DNA of 64,000 nt from Tetrahymena thermophila SB210 (lineage: Eukaryota > Ciliophora > Oligohymenophorea > Hymenostomatida > Tetrahymenidae), in the NCBI RefSeq assembly GCF_000189635.1, contig NW_002476387.1, forward strand, positions 744,001-808,000. The letters run 5' to 3'. The stretch's first letter is position 1, and every line of letters begins with the position of its first letter. Of the stretch, positions 12,492 to 25,556 are shown piece after piece. A model generated the notes under the pieces. The model was not told the origin of the DNA. It searched no databases and saw only the letters and a program-made list of their open reading frames with translations. Made by a program: the position numbers and the translations under genes.

Positions 12492-13562
12492 TGATATGAT
12501 TTATTTATTTATATCTCTTACTCTGTGCTATCGTAGAATATTAAATAAATAAAGTATTTATTGAATAATTATGAATTTATGTAAAACTGCGTAGGTGTAT
12601 TAATTTATCTTTATTCCCTTATTTTGCTTTTAATTAATAATGTAAATATTTATTTTTTTGTTTCAGCCTACAATTTTTTAAGATATTTTTTATAAATTCC
12701 TAAATTTTAAATAAATGATTAGACTATTTTTTTTTTCAACTCCTTTGTTAATAATATTTAACCACCACTCTAATTTAAATTAAATATTAGTGGGAGTTGA
12801 TAGGTAGGTAAACAAATATTATTCTTTTATCAATTAATATTATTTTGCTATAAAAATAAATCTAAAGTTCTATATTTAAATTTTTTTGTTCTGACATAAA
12901 TTAATTACTACTACGCTTTTGCAAATACTTAATAAAAATTTAAAAATATTTTCAAAAAACTTTAAATTTTCTTAATTTGAAACATTTATAGCTGCGTAAA
13001 CTGATTCACACAAAAGTAATAAATTAAATGAAAGCAGATTAACAATTTCAAGTAAATTAAGTTTTATGTAAAATAAAAATCGTCAAAAAAATTCAAATTT
13101 ATTTAAAACACATATCTTTTTAGTGATTATTTATTTATTTATGAATTGAAAGAGTTCAAAAGAAACAAATTAATCAAAAAATTTAAATTCAATCAATACA
13201 ATAATTATTAATGCATAATAAAAATTATTTAAGAAACTAATACTTAATATTAATCAACCAAAATAGCTCTTTATAGAATTCAATTAATTATTGATTTATT
13301 TTAAAACAAAATACTTTAGCTGCTTTTATTTTTCATTTTATTTACTTAACAAAAGCAAAAATAATAAAAATTTAATTATCTTTTTTTGATTTTAAAAGGC
13401 ATACATAAAACATAAAATTGTCAATCAATCGATTATTAAAAATTATAACAATAGTTAGTAACTTATTAGATCGTTTTATAACTTTTAAATAATAAGCTTA
13501 AGCTCTTTACAAATAGGATTAAACAAATTCTTATAAAAACATTCAATTTTATATCTGAATTC
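12492..13562. other. AT-rich spacer between divergent genes
   Basis: No gene seen. It holds the upstream regions of the minus-strand membrane protein gene and the plus-strand coiled-coil gene. No named promoter element could be picked out. Confidence 0.6.
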
Positions 13563-16500
13563 ATGACTGACATAAGTATCCTATTATTTTCATTTTTACT
13601 TAAATTTCATTTTTGATTATTCTAATTTTTATTTTTTCAAATAACAATTTATAATTAATCATTTAAAAAGCATCCGAAATCGTTTAGCGTCTTGACTATG
13701 ATGAAATTAAAAGGAAAAAGGTTTTTTAGAAATTTATTAGAGGAGAGTTTTACTAGAAAAATTAAGTATAAAATAGAAGAAAAGATGGGCGTGCTAGGAG
13801 TCAAGAAGCCCCCCATTCATATTTAAGAATGAATACTATATCAGAGGAAAGTAGTCATTTTAATTAAACGCCTCAAAGAATGGGTAGCAAAAAGAATTTA
13901 GGCCATAATCAAAGAGTATTATCAGAGGAAAGTGGAAAGAAACAAAAGTAGATGTATCATGATTAGTAAATGTATGATGACGATAATTAGTATTATGATG
14001 ATCATCATTACAACAATTAATTCTAACCATATCCTCCATCATATAGATAAAGAGATCAAAATCGCTAATCTCCTTATGGTCATAATGATTTTTATTAGCA
14101 AGATTAAAATTTTTAGCATGGCTCTCCTCATCAATAACTAACTAAGAGCAAATCTCCTCCTCAAAGAAATAACTCTTCTCGTGGTGGAGAATTCAGTAAC
14201 TCTTAAGAGTTTTAAAGATCTTAGGAATTTCCTTAGTAAAATAGAAGATAAAATAGTCAATCTCCTAATAAAGGCTAGCCAATAAAAATAGATAACTATA
14301 ACAGAAGGTTTCCAATTAAGGACTAATAATATAGCTAAGAAGAAGAAGAGCTAATAGGTCATTCATAGTTAGTACCTGCAAACAATTATTACAGCAGTTA
14401 TCAAGGAAGTAGAGTATTTCCTCCATATGACAATAATGATACTTATTTTTCTAACTAAAGAATGAAAACGTCTTAAAGCCAGTAAGGACTTAACTAATAT
14501 TAAAGCCAGCCTAATTAAGCTAGAGAAAATAGATGGTATGATGGAGATTACGATTAATACAATAATTAGTACTAAAGAACTACAGGGAGTGGAGGAAGAA
14601 CGAACAGTGGTAGCAATAAAGGAAGATAAGCTAACTACAGGTAACCCATGAATTACCCACCACATCCGTAGCAAAGCTTTCCTCCCCATCAATATAGACA
14701 TCCACAGTATCAAGATGAAATAATATATAATCTTTAATAAAGATGTGCAGATTTAGAATCTTAAATTTCACGTATCAGTTAAAATTTTGATGACTTTAAG
14801 CAGTAAGCCTATAAAGACAAGGAATTAAATAAATAAGCAATTTTAAATTATGAAGACACAATTTCGAATCTCAAAGATAGAGTAAATAATTGAATAAAAA
14901 AATTAAATATTCTTATGATCTTATTAAATAAAAGCTTTATGAAATGTAAACAAGAGAAGATACTTTAAAGCAAGAAAATGAAAGACTAAAGTAAAAGATA
15001 AATTACGAGTAACTTAAACTCACTAAACTAGAGGAAGATAATAGAGATCTTAATAGCCAGTTTGAAGATACTAAAGATTAGTTAAAGTAAAAAATTTTAT
15101 TTGGGTTAAGCTTTTATTAATTAAATTAATTAAAAAATTGCAGAGAATCAAAGAGAGAAATAATGAGAAAAGAGGATGAACTTTAATATGCAAAAAATTA
15201 ATTGGAAGCCTAAAAATAAAAATATGCTTAACAACAGTAATTTTAAGTTTATTTATTTAATTCTATTTAATATTTATTAATAATTTCACTTGAGCAAAGA
15301 AGCTAATCTTTTATTTTTTAAGTCAAATTTAAAATTTATTTTCAAAATAAAAAATTTAAAAAATAGAATTCAATAAGATAACATAATAAGCTAACTTAGA
15401 GATGATAAAGATCAATTGATAAGAGATTTGTAAGGCAGCTAATCTAATAATAAATAATTCATGGACTTATAAACTTAATAATAGAATATTATTAATGAAA
15501 ATAAAAGACTTTATAGCGAAGTCGATGATTTAAAAATCTAAATCAAAGATATGAACTTCTTTATTGAATAATAAAAATAAGATATTTATAGTGCTAAACA
15601 CATGTTAATTGAAAAATCATAAAGAGAAACATAGCTTCACTAGCAATTAGAAAGCAGCTATTAGGAGATCTATTAACTCAAAGGTTTACTCTAAAGAGCT
15701 GAAACTCAATTAATGGTAATTTTTAAGTATAAATAAATTCATTTTGAAAAAATTATTTCTTTTTTAGAATAAGTAAGAAATTAACTAGCCTGTTGCTATT
15801 TAACCTATTCCTTATGGAGGAAGAAGCAACGAAGATATTTCTAGGACATTTAAAACATTAAATTAGTAAGAACAAAATAAAAAGAATTAGTAACTAAACA
15901 ACAGCAGAGTACAAATGAATAATTCTTATACTTAAGATTAAACTTATGGTAGACGTGCTGGAAATTCAAATGAGAGACTTTATTCATAAAATTCACCTTA
16001 AAATAAAAGCTTATTAATGAATGACTCAAGAGGAAAAATAACTGTTTAAAATTAAATGTAAACAACCTATAACATAGGTTCAGAAAATATTTAGGAAAGT
16101 CCATAAAATAATAAAAGGAAATAAATGTAAAAGTAAAATAACCAGCAAGCATATATTGATGCTAAGCAAATATCTGCTGAAAATAACTTGATTTTCTAGT
16201 AGCTCAAAAACAGAAATACAATTACTCCTTCAAATTTTTTGGCTTGGGAAGTACCTGAACAAAACTAAAAAGCTGAAAAGAATTAAAATAATTAAAATTA
16301 TTAGCACTAGAATTAAACTAATGATTAAGTTTAAAGATAACTCAATTTTAATGCACCTGGTGCCGGTCAATAAAATTAAAACTAAGAGTAATTGGATAAG
16401 ATGTATAAAAATGCAAAGTAATAACTAGACAAAGATTAGGAATACGTTAATCAGCAATACCGTATTTAGCAAAATATGAACTAAAATTATCCTTAATAAA

Positions 16501-16939
16501 ATTAACAATAAGGCAGAGGTTAAAATTATGAGAGAAACACAAATAATGAATATTCATAGCTATACAACGACTACATTAACGATAGATTTAAAAATTCTCC
16601 ACCATAAAACAAAAAAAATAATCAAAGTTTTGACCAAAATCATTAACCTAAAGGATAAGTAGACCCATAAATGTAAATTAAAAATATTGAAAATAACTTG
16701 ATGATGCTTAACATAGAAAAAGATAAGGTAAAATTTATTTTAAAAAGAAAATGTTTGTTTATTAAATATTTAATATAAAGCTAAAAAATGAGTTATAAAG
16801 GCTAGAAGAGGCTAAGTTAAAAAATGCTCAAAATATAAGACGTAAAAATGATATAAATGAAGAAATTCAGCTACTTGATGGAAATATCTCTTAATTAAAA
16901 ACAAAACTAAGAGAGTTGAATGCTCTTCATCCTTACTGA
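13563..16939 (+). CDS. Gln/Asn-rich coiled-coil protein, seven exons
   Basis: The start ATG at 13563 lies in a 13-base exon (MTDI) joined over the intron 13576-13670 to SEIVQRLDYDEIKRKK. Further introns are 14882-14934, 15087-15143, 15237-15390, 15716-15767 and 16728-16780. The spliced length gives 970 residues and is divisible by three. Residues up to about 410 are Tyr/Gln/Asn/Pro-rich and disordered. A coiled coil follows (ISNLKDRLYEMQTRED, QLKESKREIMRKEDEL, DDLKIQIKDMNFFIEQ). Then comes another Asn/Gln-rich stretch and a final coil ending SQLKTKLRELNALHPY. The well-defined end suggests a conserved C-terminal element. I do not recognise the family; a basal body or axoneme structural role is a guess. 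Several introns keep the frame open, so the gene can easily be mis-called as several short ones. Confidence 0.8.
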
Positions 16940-17678
16940 AAATGATGCTATTTATTTACTTTAAAAATAATTTATATTTTTGAAAAGGCTTCCTAGCTAA
17001 GATATTATTATTATTCTAATTGATATATTATTATTTTTTTTAATTTTTATAATAAATTAAATAAAAAAGTAATTCACCTTCTTATTATTTTGATGAGAGG
17101 GTATATTTTTTGATTTTGCTATAAAATGCTTGAGTAGAATTATTTTAGTTCTTCTCCCTTTTGAAATTAATAGTTTTTATTTGATTATTTTTGTTATAAA
17201 ACTTAGATTTCTCAACCAATAATAATTTTATATTAAATTGTTTGTTTATTTTTGGAATTCTAATAGTAAATTTAATTTAACAAACTTATTGATTTTGAAA
17301 ATTATTTTGATTACTTTAAAGAAATCAAATAAATTATAAAATAAAATATTAATCAAATAAAGCTCGTTTTATTTGCTTTTTATTTCCAAAATAAATCTAA
17401 AATTATTAAAAAATAAATGAATTCGTTTATTAAATTAAATATTTATTCAGTGAGTTATAAAGATTATTTGCAATATTAAGAAGAGCTTATTAAATTAATC
17501 ATATTGATACTAAATAATTATCAATCAATTTTGATTTATAAACTGATAAATTAGATTATCAAAAACCTTAATTGATTGATTTTACTTTGGTCGATTTGTA
17601 ATTTATTTTTCTCATTTTATTTAATGACATTTAAAGTAATAAATAATTTAATGACTAATTAATTAATCAATTAATTTT
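16940..17678. other. Spacer
   Basis: AT-rich DNA between two plus-strand genes. No gene or RNA is supported. Confidence 0.6.
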
Positions 17679-18835
17679 ATGATGCCATTCAGTGAAATAA
17701 ATTAAAAACCAATAACTCCAATTCAAAAGAAAATCAATAAAAAATCTAAAGAAAAGGTAACTTGTAAGTATATTAAATAAATATATTTAGTAAAGTAAAG
17801 TAAATAAAAATGAGCACACTTACCCATTCAGTAAAATTTTCAGAATAGCCATACTCTTAGAATGACAAATTCTAAGTACATGTTCCTGACCTAGACGAAG
17901 CTGCAAATATGCATAATGGGTCTATTCAATAAGGAAATAATAGCAGAGTTCATCAATTCAAAGAAGAAGAATAATAGGCAAGACATTAAAATGCTGTACT
18001 CAATAACTACTCTAGCTATCAACCTGGAGCTTCTTAAATCTATTCTCCACACTATGCACATCATGCAAAACTCTAATTATAAAACGATATCGAAAAACAG
18101 TTTAACTATTCTGGAAGCAGACTCAGATCACCTCATCACAATCCTTAGAGTAAAATTCAATCTAAGTTAAGAACAAATGTTTATCTAGACTAGCAATACA
18201 ATTAATTTAATGGTTAGAGCTACTACAATAATTTGGAAGGGGAGCATTGTCCAGAACACTGCCCTCATGTCCATTCAAAGCATTCTTTACATGAATCCAG
18301 AAATGCCCTGCAAAAAGATTCTAACTCTAATAAATTACTACTTTACCCATAACCTTACGGCAGTGGAGCATATACTAATTAGCTTTAAAAGCGTAACATT
18401 CATGCTAAAACTGGAAACAATTTTTATAATAGCAATGGCTCAAGATAAATATATACTTCTTAAGAAAGTGTAAGAAGAAGCACAAATAATAATTCTACAA
18501 CCTTTAATTCAATCATGCAAAATAAAAGAGTATAGGAAAAGTTGAGAGAAAAATTGTATTTTGATGAAAGAACCAAAACAGTACCTAAAACTACTATTAA
18601 AAATGGAATCATAGAAAATATAGTATCAGAAGGTGATGTTTTTATGGGAAATAAACAGCTAATGGAGAGTATTTACAAATTGAAGTCCTTAAATCTCCTT
18701 AAATAGCATGAAAGTCATGTTAATCGTTATAATGGAGTAGGAAAATTCCCATTCGTATTTAATGACTACCATTCTAAGTCTACAAACAATGGATATTCTA
18801 GATAAGAAAAGGGAGGCTATTTCTTTACTAGATGA
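17679..18835 (+). CDS. Orphan protein with a Cys/His-rich patch
   Basis: The main exon runs from the ATG at 17810 to TGA at 18835 (341 residues, MSTLTHSVKFSEQPY...). An upstream exon from the ATGATG at 17679 (MMPFSEINQKPITPIQ) could be joined in frame by an intron at about 17756-17799 (GTAACTTG...AAAGTAAAG), so I give the outer start; 17810 is the conservative one. The N-terminal half is Asn/Gln/Ser-rich. Near 18240 it has the dense patch GEHCPEHCPHVHSKHSLHE, which looks metal-binding. The C-terminal ~100 residues are more ordered, with DERTKTVPKTTI, SEGDVFMGNKQLMESIYKLK, NRYNGVGKFPFVFNDYHSK and GGYFFTR at the end. No known family is recognised. Confidence 0.7.
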
Positions 18836-19757
18836 TGAAATAATAAATAAATATTCTTATATATTTACAAATTAATTTTTTCTTTCTTTAAATCCCACCA
18901 TTTTAAATTACTAAGGTCTAGGTGATTTGATTAAATTATAAACTAAATGAAGCAATACTATATATATGCCTAAACCAGTAAACAGTTTTTAATAAAACTT
19001 TTAAGGAGTGGCTGAAAATAATTTAAGTTGTTTTCTTTAGAATTTATTTTAGCAGAGAATATTAGCATTTAATTTAAGTATTCATTTAAGTATTTTATTT
19101 TTATTGCATAAATCTATTTTTTTTTAATGTTTTTGAATTGAATTTAAAATTTTTATAATAAAATTTATTAATTTGTTAAAATATCAATTATATACAATTG
19201 TTTTATTGCTAACAATACAATTTTTTTTAGTCATTTTAATATACCTTTAATCCTCAATTAATACCACTAAATACCTTAATTTTTTAAAGCAAAAGATACT
19301 TTATAATATTCTCTTGCAATTTTGGTTTAATGGTTTATTATATTATAGCTAAAAATGAATTTAAGGTATATATAAATTTTACAAGCTAGCTTACTTACTT
19401 TTCTGTGCTTATAATTAAAGTTCTATTTTTTTTATTACTTATAATTAGAGAATTTTTATTTGACTGGTTTTTAAAAAATATTTTTTCTATAATTTTAACT
19501 CAAATCTATAATAATTATAAATTTTTAATGCACTTATGTTTATCATAAATAAAAACATTAAAAAAAATGTAATTTATAATAAATAGGATTTTATTTTAAT
19601 AATAATTTATGATTTTTAATTTAGTGGCTAGTTGAAATTTTTATTATAAAAATAAAGAAATTTAATTTATGAGAAATAAATTTAATAAATGTGCCTTATA
19701 TTAATTAATTTATAATACTAAAAAGATAGATTACATGAAATTATACAATTAATAATA
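18836..19757. other. Spacer between convergent genes
   Basis: AT-rich, between the 3' ends of the orphan gene and the Tmc-like gene. CTTATAATTA occurs twice near 19409 and 19438. No gene seen. Confidence 0.6.
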
Positions 19758-22103
19758 TCATAAATTATCAACAGGTATTATCCCTAAAGATTTTCTAGCT
19801 CTTAGAATTCCAATGGGAATTTCTCTGATGAGCTTAAAATGTAACTAAAGATAAGTAATTAAAATTATGATAAATCCTCCATACCAGCTGAATTTTTTCC
19901 ATTTTAAGAAGGTATTCATTTCTTTTTCCATTTATTATCTCAGTTAATCTTTAAGCACAAGTAAACCTTCTTTGATATAAATCCTTTAAAGTGCTCTAGC
20001 TTCTTAAATTTTTGGATCTTGTAATATTGTGTCACGGACTATTATTTAAGTTGAATTGTGAGTTGCTTATATCTATGTAAGAGCTTCTCTAGCTACTTTA
20101 ATGAATAGCTCCATACCATCACTAAGTCCGTTTTTAATAACCCCATTTCCGAATTCTTCACACTCTTCAGCCGTATAAACTTTTGTACTTCCATCAGCAA
20201 TAACTTTGCAAGGGTCTTTTTTCATAATTTTGTCAAAAATCTTGCGCATTGGCTTATTATTAATATGGCTATCAAAATCATTGATATCTTTCTCCTTTTC
20301 TTCCATACTGAGTACATTTAATTTAAAAATATCATATGAGTTTTAATGAATTACAGGAAGAGTCCAGTTTAATAGATTCATATGAAATGTGTTATCACTA
20401 AACATGTAGAATGATTCTGAAATAGAAGTTGAATTGTCTACATGTACATATAGCTACATATCATTAGCTAGGTACTTTTGAACCAAGAAATTTGATATAA
20501 AGTAAATTATCATTAGGAATACTAAAATTGCAGTTGATACTAAAACTTTTGTTTTGTAAACGTTATAAAGATGTTTTTTACGTTCATCTTCATCTACTTC
20601 AGAATTAAGAAGATCATCATTATTATCCTTGTTAGATATACCTGCATCCTCATTAGACTCTTCTTCTACAAAATGCTAGTATCCATCTTTGTTGTGGTTT
20701 TTAACTTTGTTAACAACTTCTGTCTCATTTACACCAAGTTGCATTGTTAATAGCGATTTGCATTGTTCATATAATCTTGCTTATGTATCAACAGGAATTT
20801 TAAGTAGTTTCTTATAGGCTTTTTGACGCTATTTTCCTACCTTCATGATAAGCCAAGCTAAAATAAAAACAATTTAAAAGACAATAAAAAGAATAAAAAC
20901 TAGCATGATTGTGTTAGTATCTGCTACTTCTTGAGTCTCGCTTGAGAAATCCTCAACAAACTCCAAATAAAGCTTCTACTGTTGAATAGGGATGTCATTC
21001 AAAAGATTCAATAGGATGTATTAAACATTTTAACGTTATTGCTCTCCTTCACTTGTAATTTAATTTGAGTAGTAAGAAAAAGCTTTGGATAAATTGCCTT
21101 AAGAGGAAACAGAAAGAATTTAGCTAGCTAATAGAGTGATATTCTAGTTTACTAATTAAACTGAGGATTCAATTGTTTATTGTTAATCTACTCCTGTGTA
21201 AGCTTAAATCATCGTTTTTTCATAATCATTTAATCTACTTGTAAAGTTATTTTTAAGGTTGTCAGTGATATTTTGAATGTTTGTGATAGATTCCTATAGG
21301 CCTATTAAGTAATTCTATTTATTTTTTTAAATGTTATCTTTCAATTAGTTCTTTTGATTATCAGGGAGATCTTATTAATCTAATTGATATTATTAATACT
21401 GTAAAAAGCTTAAGTCTTGGATATAGCTGACTAAACTTTGAGATTCTGTCTACAATTAATTAGTTAACGAAATTTTTCTTAAATTTTTTAGGTGATCTGT
21501 GAAGTTATCTGCTGACATGTGCCATTCTAATGAGTTCAGTCCTATAATTATGATGAAGAATACGAACCCTAACACTTTTAGTATGAATGCTGATCTTGGA
21601 ATTTCTTGATTATTTTAAATAGTGATAATCTCTCTTTTTATGTTTCTCATTTTCTCGTTATCAAAAGGGCTTTCTCTACCAGTTTTATTGTTATTAGAAT
21701 CGTAGTTTTTAAATTCATTTTCTTGATACATTGATAAATCGCTTTCATATTTTCTTAAGAGGGCAAATCCTTCATCTTTGTGAGGGGTAACATCAATTAA
21801 ATATTTTATGTATTACATCTTAAGCTTTTTAGGCAAAGCTGATCCTCTTGATGCGATAGCATTTTCCCAAAGCTTTCTAGTTTCTTATGTTTTTTTTTCT
21901 ATTTTAACAGTCATATCATCAATTTTTTCTATGTCAATCATATTCTTTTAACTTAAGTCCCATAACTCTAAGTATTATTAAGTGTTTTAGATTATTGCTT
22001 CTCTTAACTACTAAAATTCACTCATGTTGTTATAGGATTCTAAGTCTACTGATATATTACCTTCATTTTAGCTTAAATTTACATTCTACTAATTTGTGTT
22101 CAT
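19758..22103 (-). CDS. Short Tmc-like (tiny macrocysts-related) membrane protein
   Basis: An intronless frame of 781 residues from the ATG at 22103. About 170 residues of cytosolic region contain the helical pattern W..A...........KLK..YI.YL...P....GF.LLRKYE, typical of ciliate Tmc-type proteins. A membrane segment lies at about 172-190, then a ~200-residue helical lumenal/extracellular loop with NxS/T sites. Further segments lie at 398-420 and 519-541, then a second outer loop with the Cys pair of DPCKVIAD and AEECEEFGNGVIKNGL. A last segment (YGGFIIILITYLQLHF) is followed by the tail REIPIGILRARKSLGIIPVDNL. That tail resembles the end of the large ciliate 'tiny macrocysts' relatives, which carry many membrane passes and PAS domains. 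Here the PAS and early membrane part are absent. The assignment rests on pattern memory, so moderate. Confidence 0.6.
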
Positions 22104-22486
22104 CTTATTAATAGAATCGCTGTTTCTTATATCTTAAAATGGTTTCTTTCAGGATGTTTGATTGCCTAAATTGTTTCTATTTATTTATTTTTTTATTATG
22201 TTATTCAAATTAAAGATTTTTTAAGAATTTTTTAAATTATGCAAAGTTCAATTTCATATAAAAATTTAATTATTCTTTCAATAAAAAAGTTGACAATTAT
22301 TTATTTTAAATAAGAATACGATTGATAAAAAGTAAGTTTGTTTTAAGTCATAGAGTTTTTTTTTAAGGGAATAGTAAATTATTTAATTTGAAAATTAATA
22401 AAATAATAAATATTCGTTTTTTCTATCTTATAATTAATATATTATATAAATAACTACATAATTAATATAAAAAATTAATTAAAATA
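22104..22486. other. Short spacer
   Basis: AT-rich DNA between two minus-strand genes; nothing else is seen. Confidence 0.6.
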
Positions 22487-23428
22487 TCACTAATGTTTGC
22501 TAAATTTAAACAATTTTGATTAAACTGAAGGGTGGTATATTCTAGGATCGTCTTCATTCCTATGAAAGTTATTCAAGAATCCAACTACTTTGATAAATAC
22601 TTTCGGATTATGCCTTATTATAATGCAATTTTTAGAAATTTTTGCCATTCTTGCCTATATAAGATCATGGTTATCTTCTTCTTTGAATAACGAATAATAA
22701 GTTTTTAGACTTTAACAAAATATTTTTTGATAAGCTATAGAGCAAAGTATAGGCTTTAGTTTACCATACTAAAAATATTCAATCAATTATTTGTATTTGC
22801 TTAAACTCTAAATTTTAGCAATATCACTCTCCTTTAATGATTAAAGAACTTTTTCTTTCTTATCATTTTCGAAAGTAACTTTATCAATTCCATAGAAATC
22901 TAGATTTTTATTCCTATTTTAACTATAAGAATCTAATTTTTATTCTATTTAATCTATTACAATAACATTTTATTGCTTACCGACAATTTTAAATGAATTA
23001 CCTAATTTAGAAATATTTTATTATGTATTTTAAGCAACTAAATCTATTTATATTTTATCATTAACTTTTTCTTTGATATTTTTATCTGGAATAACTATTA
23101 CATTTTATTAATTTTTTAAATTCATGTTGTTTTAATTATTACTTTTTGGTACGATCTCTTTGTTAAATAAAAGCTAAGGATTATTTTATTTTTAGCTTAA
23201 AAACTAATGTAAATTCTATTATTTCGTAAACAGTGACTTATTATTATCATTTATCGATTAGCTTTTATGCTGTTAATTTATATTTAAAATAGGTTTTTTA
23301 TTTTACTAATTATTTTATTTTTTATTTTAAGGTCTTTAAATTATTTTCTACTTAATCTTCAAAGAGTCATCAAATGATTCATCTTTGTTTTATCCTTTTA
23401 TATAATCTTAGTATCTCTATTTCAACAT
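22487..23428 (-). CDS. Orphan protein with ordered C-terminal helical region
   Basis: An intronless frame of 313 residues, MLKQRYQDYIKGQNK... to ...LFKFSKHQ-stop. Residues to about 170 are Lys/Asn/Gln-rich and low-complexity. The rest is ordered and mostly helical: ESDIAKIQSLSKYKQLIEYF, QYGKLKPILCSIAYQKIFCQ, EEDNHDLIQARMAKISKNCI, RHNPKVFIKVVGFLNNFHRN, EDDPRIYHPSVQSKLFKF. No family is recognised. It lies 205 bases downstream of another orphan minus-strand gene of similar style. Confidence 0.65.
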
Positions 23429-23633
23429 TTCCTAAATTTATTTATTTTTAAAATATTGTATTATTATATTAATTTAATTTAAATTCTTTTTTTGTACTGA
23501 CTATTTATAAACCAAAGTCAAAGCTAATTATTAGAAATATAATTCTAATTATTAGAAATCAAAATTAAAATTTTTTTTTTTCATAAATCAAAACAAAAAA
23601 TAAACAATTTATAGAAAATATAAATAAAATTTA

Positions 23634-25007
23634 TCATTTATAATTTGATTTAATATTTTTCTTTCTAGGATCAAGCATACAATTTTGAAAAGAGAGGACT
23701 TTAGGAAGATCTATTTTTACAGCCTCTCCTTGATTAATAACAACAATATTGCAAGAATTTGTTTTTATTTCTATCGGAATAACATTAGTTTCCTTCTATT
23801 TTAAATTAAGTAAGTAAACTTTCTCAAAAACTTCTCTTGAAATCTTATTAACATTTTGGTAAGAATAAAAATAATTTAAAATTTCTTTTAAACTTCTAAA
23901 ACTATTTAGTAAATTTGAAACAGAGGTTTATTTCTCTGCTATAGTTTATGAAATCACCTCATTTTATTTTAAACTACTTCTTATTTAATCAAATTATTCC
24001 TACAATTATTTTCCTACATTTAGTTAACCATCTTCATTTAATATTTTATTTTATGGCTTTATTTCGATCTTTTCCAATTTGTTATTTAATTTCTCATATT
24101 TATTTGCTTATTTTTCTTCATTTACTAAGAATATTTATTTAGATTATCCACTGCCAATAAAAGCACCTTTTTTTTGTTTAATTTTAATATCCTCATCGTA
24201 ATTATTGCTTTTGGGATCACTAATTGATAGACTTTCAAATGACTATTCATCATTTCCATTTTAACTACAAAAGGATCTTTTCTTGTAAAAACTTCCTAAA
24301 TGATTCTTTTTAAAAAAATGCTAAGATTATAAGTTATTGTTTTGGCTTGAAAACTTTTTTTATTCATAAAATCCTTTATTCTTCTCTTTCACAAAGAGAT
24401 TATTTTTCTATCTTGAAAATCCTTTAATTTGGTATTTGTAGAATTAGTTGTTTTCTCTATTTAATAAAAGTGTCATTTAAATTTGTTTTTATAAAATAAA
24501 AAAATAAATTTACTTATCTGTTTCTTGATTAATTTCATATTTTTTCTTATTTAATTCATTTGTATATTAAACTTCTGACTTTGGAATATCTAACTTAGAT
24601 TGCTAATTGATGTATCGATTATATTATGAATCTGCTTTTAAATAATTTTTTTAAGGAGATTTTTTTGGGTGCAAATGATGAAACTTCTGTGAATTATAAA
24701 AGCTGTTATTAGTGCAGCTTTATTACCTACTATCAAAGCTATTATCTATTAAGTGAGATACTTATCTTTATGTTTTATTATCCTAGCCAATCTTTGAATT
24801 ACTATGTATTGATAAGTTCTACTAATCATTAATGTTCTCAAACTCATTTAGTTTTTAACCAGGTTTGGTAATTTTTTTTTTTTTAAGCTTGTAGTTATTT
24901 AAAATATATCTATCTTCACTTTCCTCAACATTCTTGATCTCCTTAAGATCAAGGCGAGCCTTAAGATTAGTTTATTTTTATTCCATAATATCTTGTTTTT
25001 TAATCAT
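23634..25007 (-). CDS. Orphan low-complexity protein, two exons
   Basis: It encodes 438 residues (MIKKQDIMEQKQTNLKARLD...), with one intron at 24457-24513 and a spliced length divisible by three. It is mostly Lys/Asn/Gln/Ser-rich. A helical coil near the C-terminus (EQFDQIRSSLKQNEVISQ, NLLNSFRSLKEILNYFYS) is followed by a likely small beta domain (IEIKTNSCNIVVINQGEAVK) and the end FQNCMLDPRKKNIKSNYK. No family is recognised. The similar build and orientation to the next gene (22487-23428) hint at relatedness in style, not proven homology. Confidence 0.65.
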
Positions 25008-25556
25008 AATTTTTGTTAAACTTAATTATTGTATTATTTATATTAACAATATTAGATTGATATTTTTGCGTTAATTAATTTATAAAAAAGTAGAAGGATA
25101 TCATCAAATTATGATAATAGTATTATCAACTAAAAATCAGTGGATTTTATTAACTAGCTTAGCTAAATTTTTTAGCTAAAATTTAATAAAAAAAAATATT
25201 AACTAATTGTTGATAAATGAAAATTTAGATTAAACACCAAACATAATTCTAAAAAAATATTTAATTTATAAAAATTAAAATATCTTTTTACAAGTTCCAA
25301 AGTTAATTTATTAAAAATATTTATAAAATTTTTTTATAATAAAATATAACAAAACAAAGTAAATAATTCTAGATTTTAATAATTTTTTTTTTACTTCAAA
25401 TTTTAGATTTAAATAATATTTTATTTTTTAAAATCATTAGAAATAAGATAGTTATTTAGTTAAATGAAATTTAGGTTTTAATTATATGAAATATGATTAC
25501 AATTTAAAATTAAAACTAATTTTATAGTATAAAAATTAATTTTTAAATTATTTTTC
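25008..25556. other. Spacer
   Basis: AT-rich DNA between two minus-strand genes. It contains TTAACTAGCTTAGCTAAATT near 25148. No gene. Confidence 0.6.
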
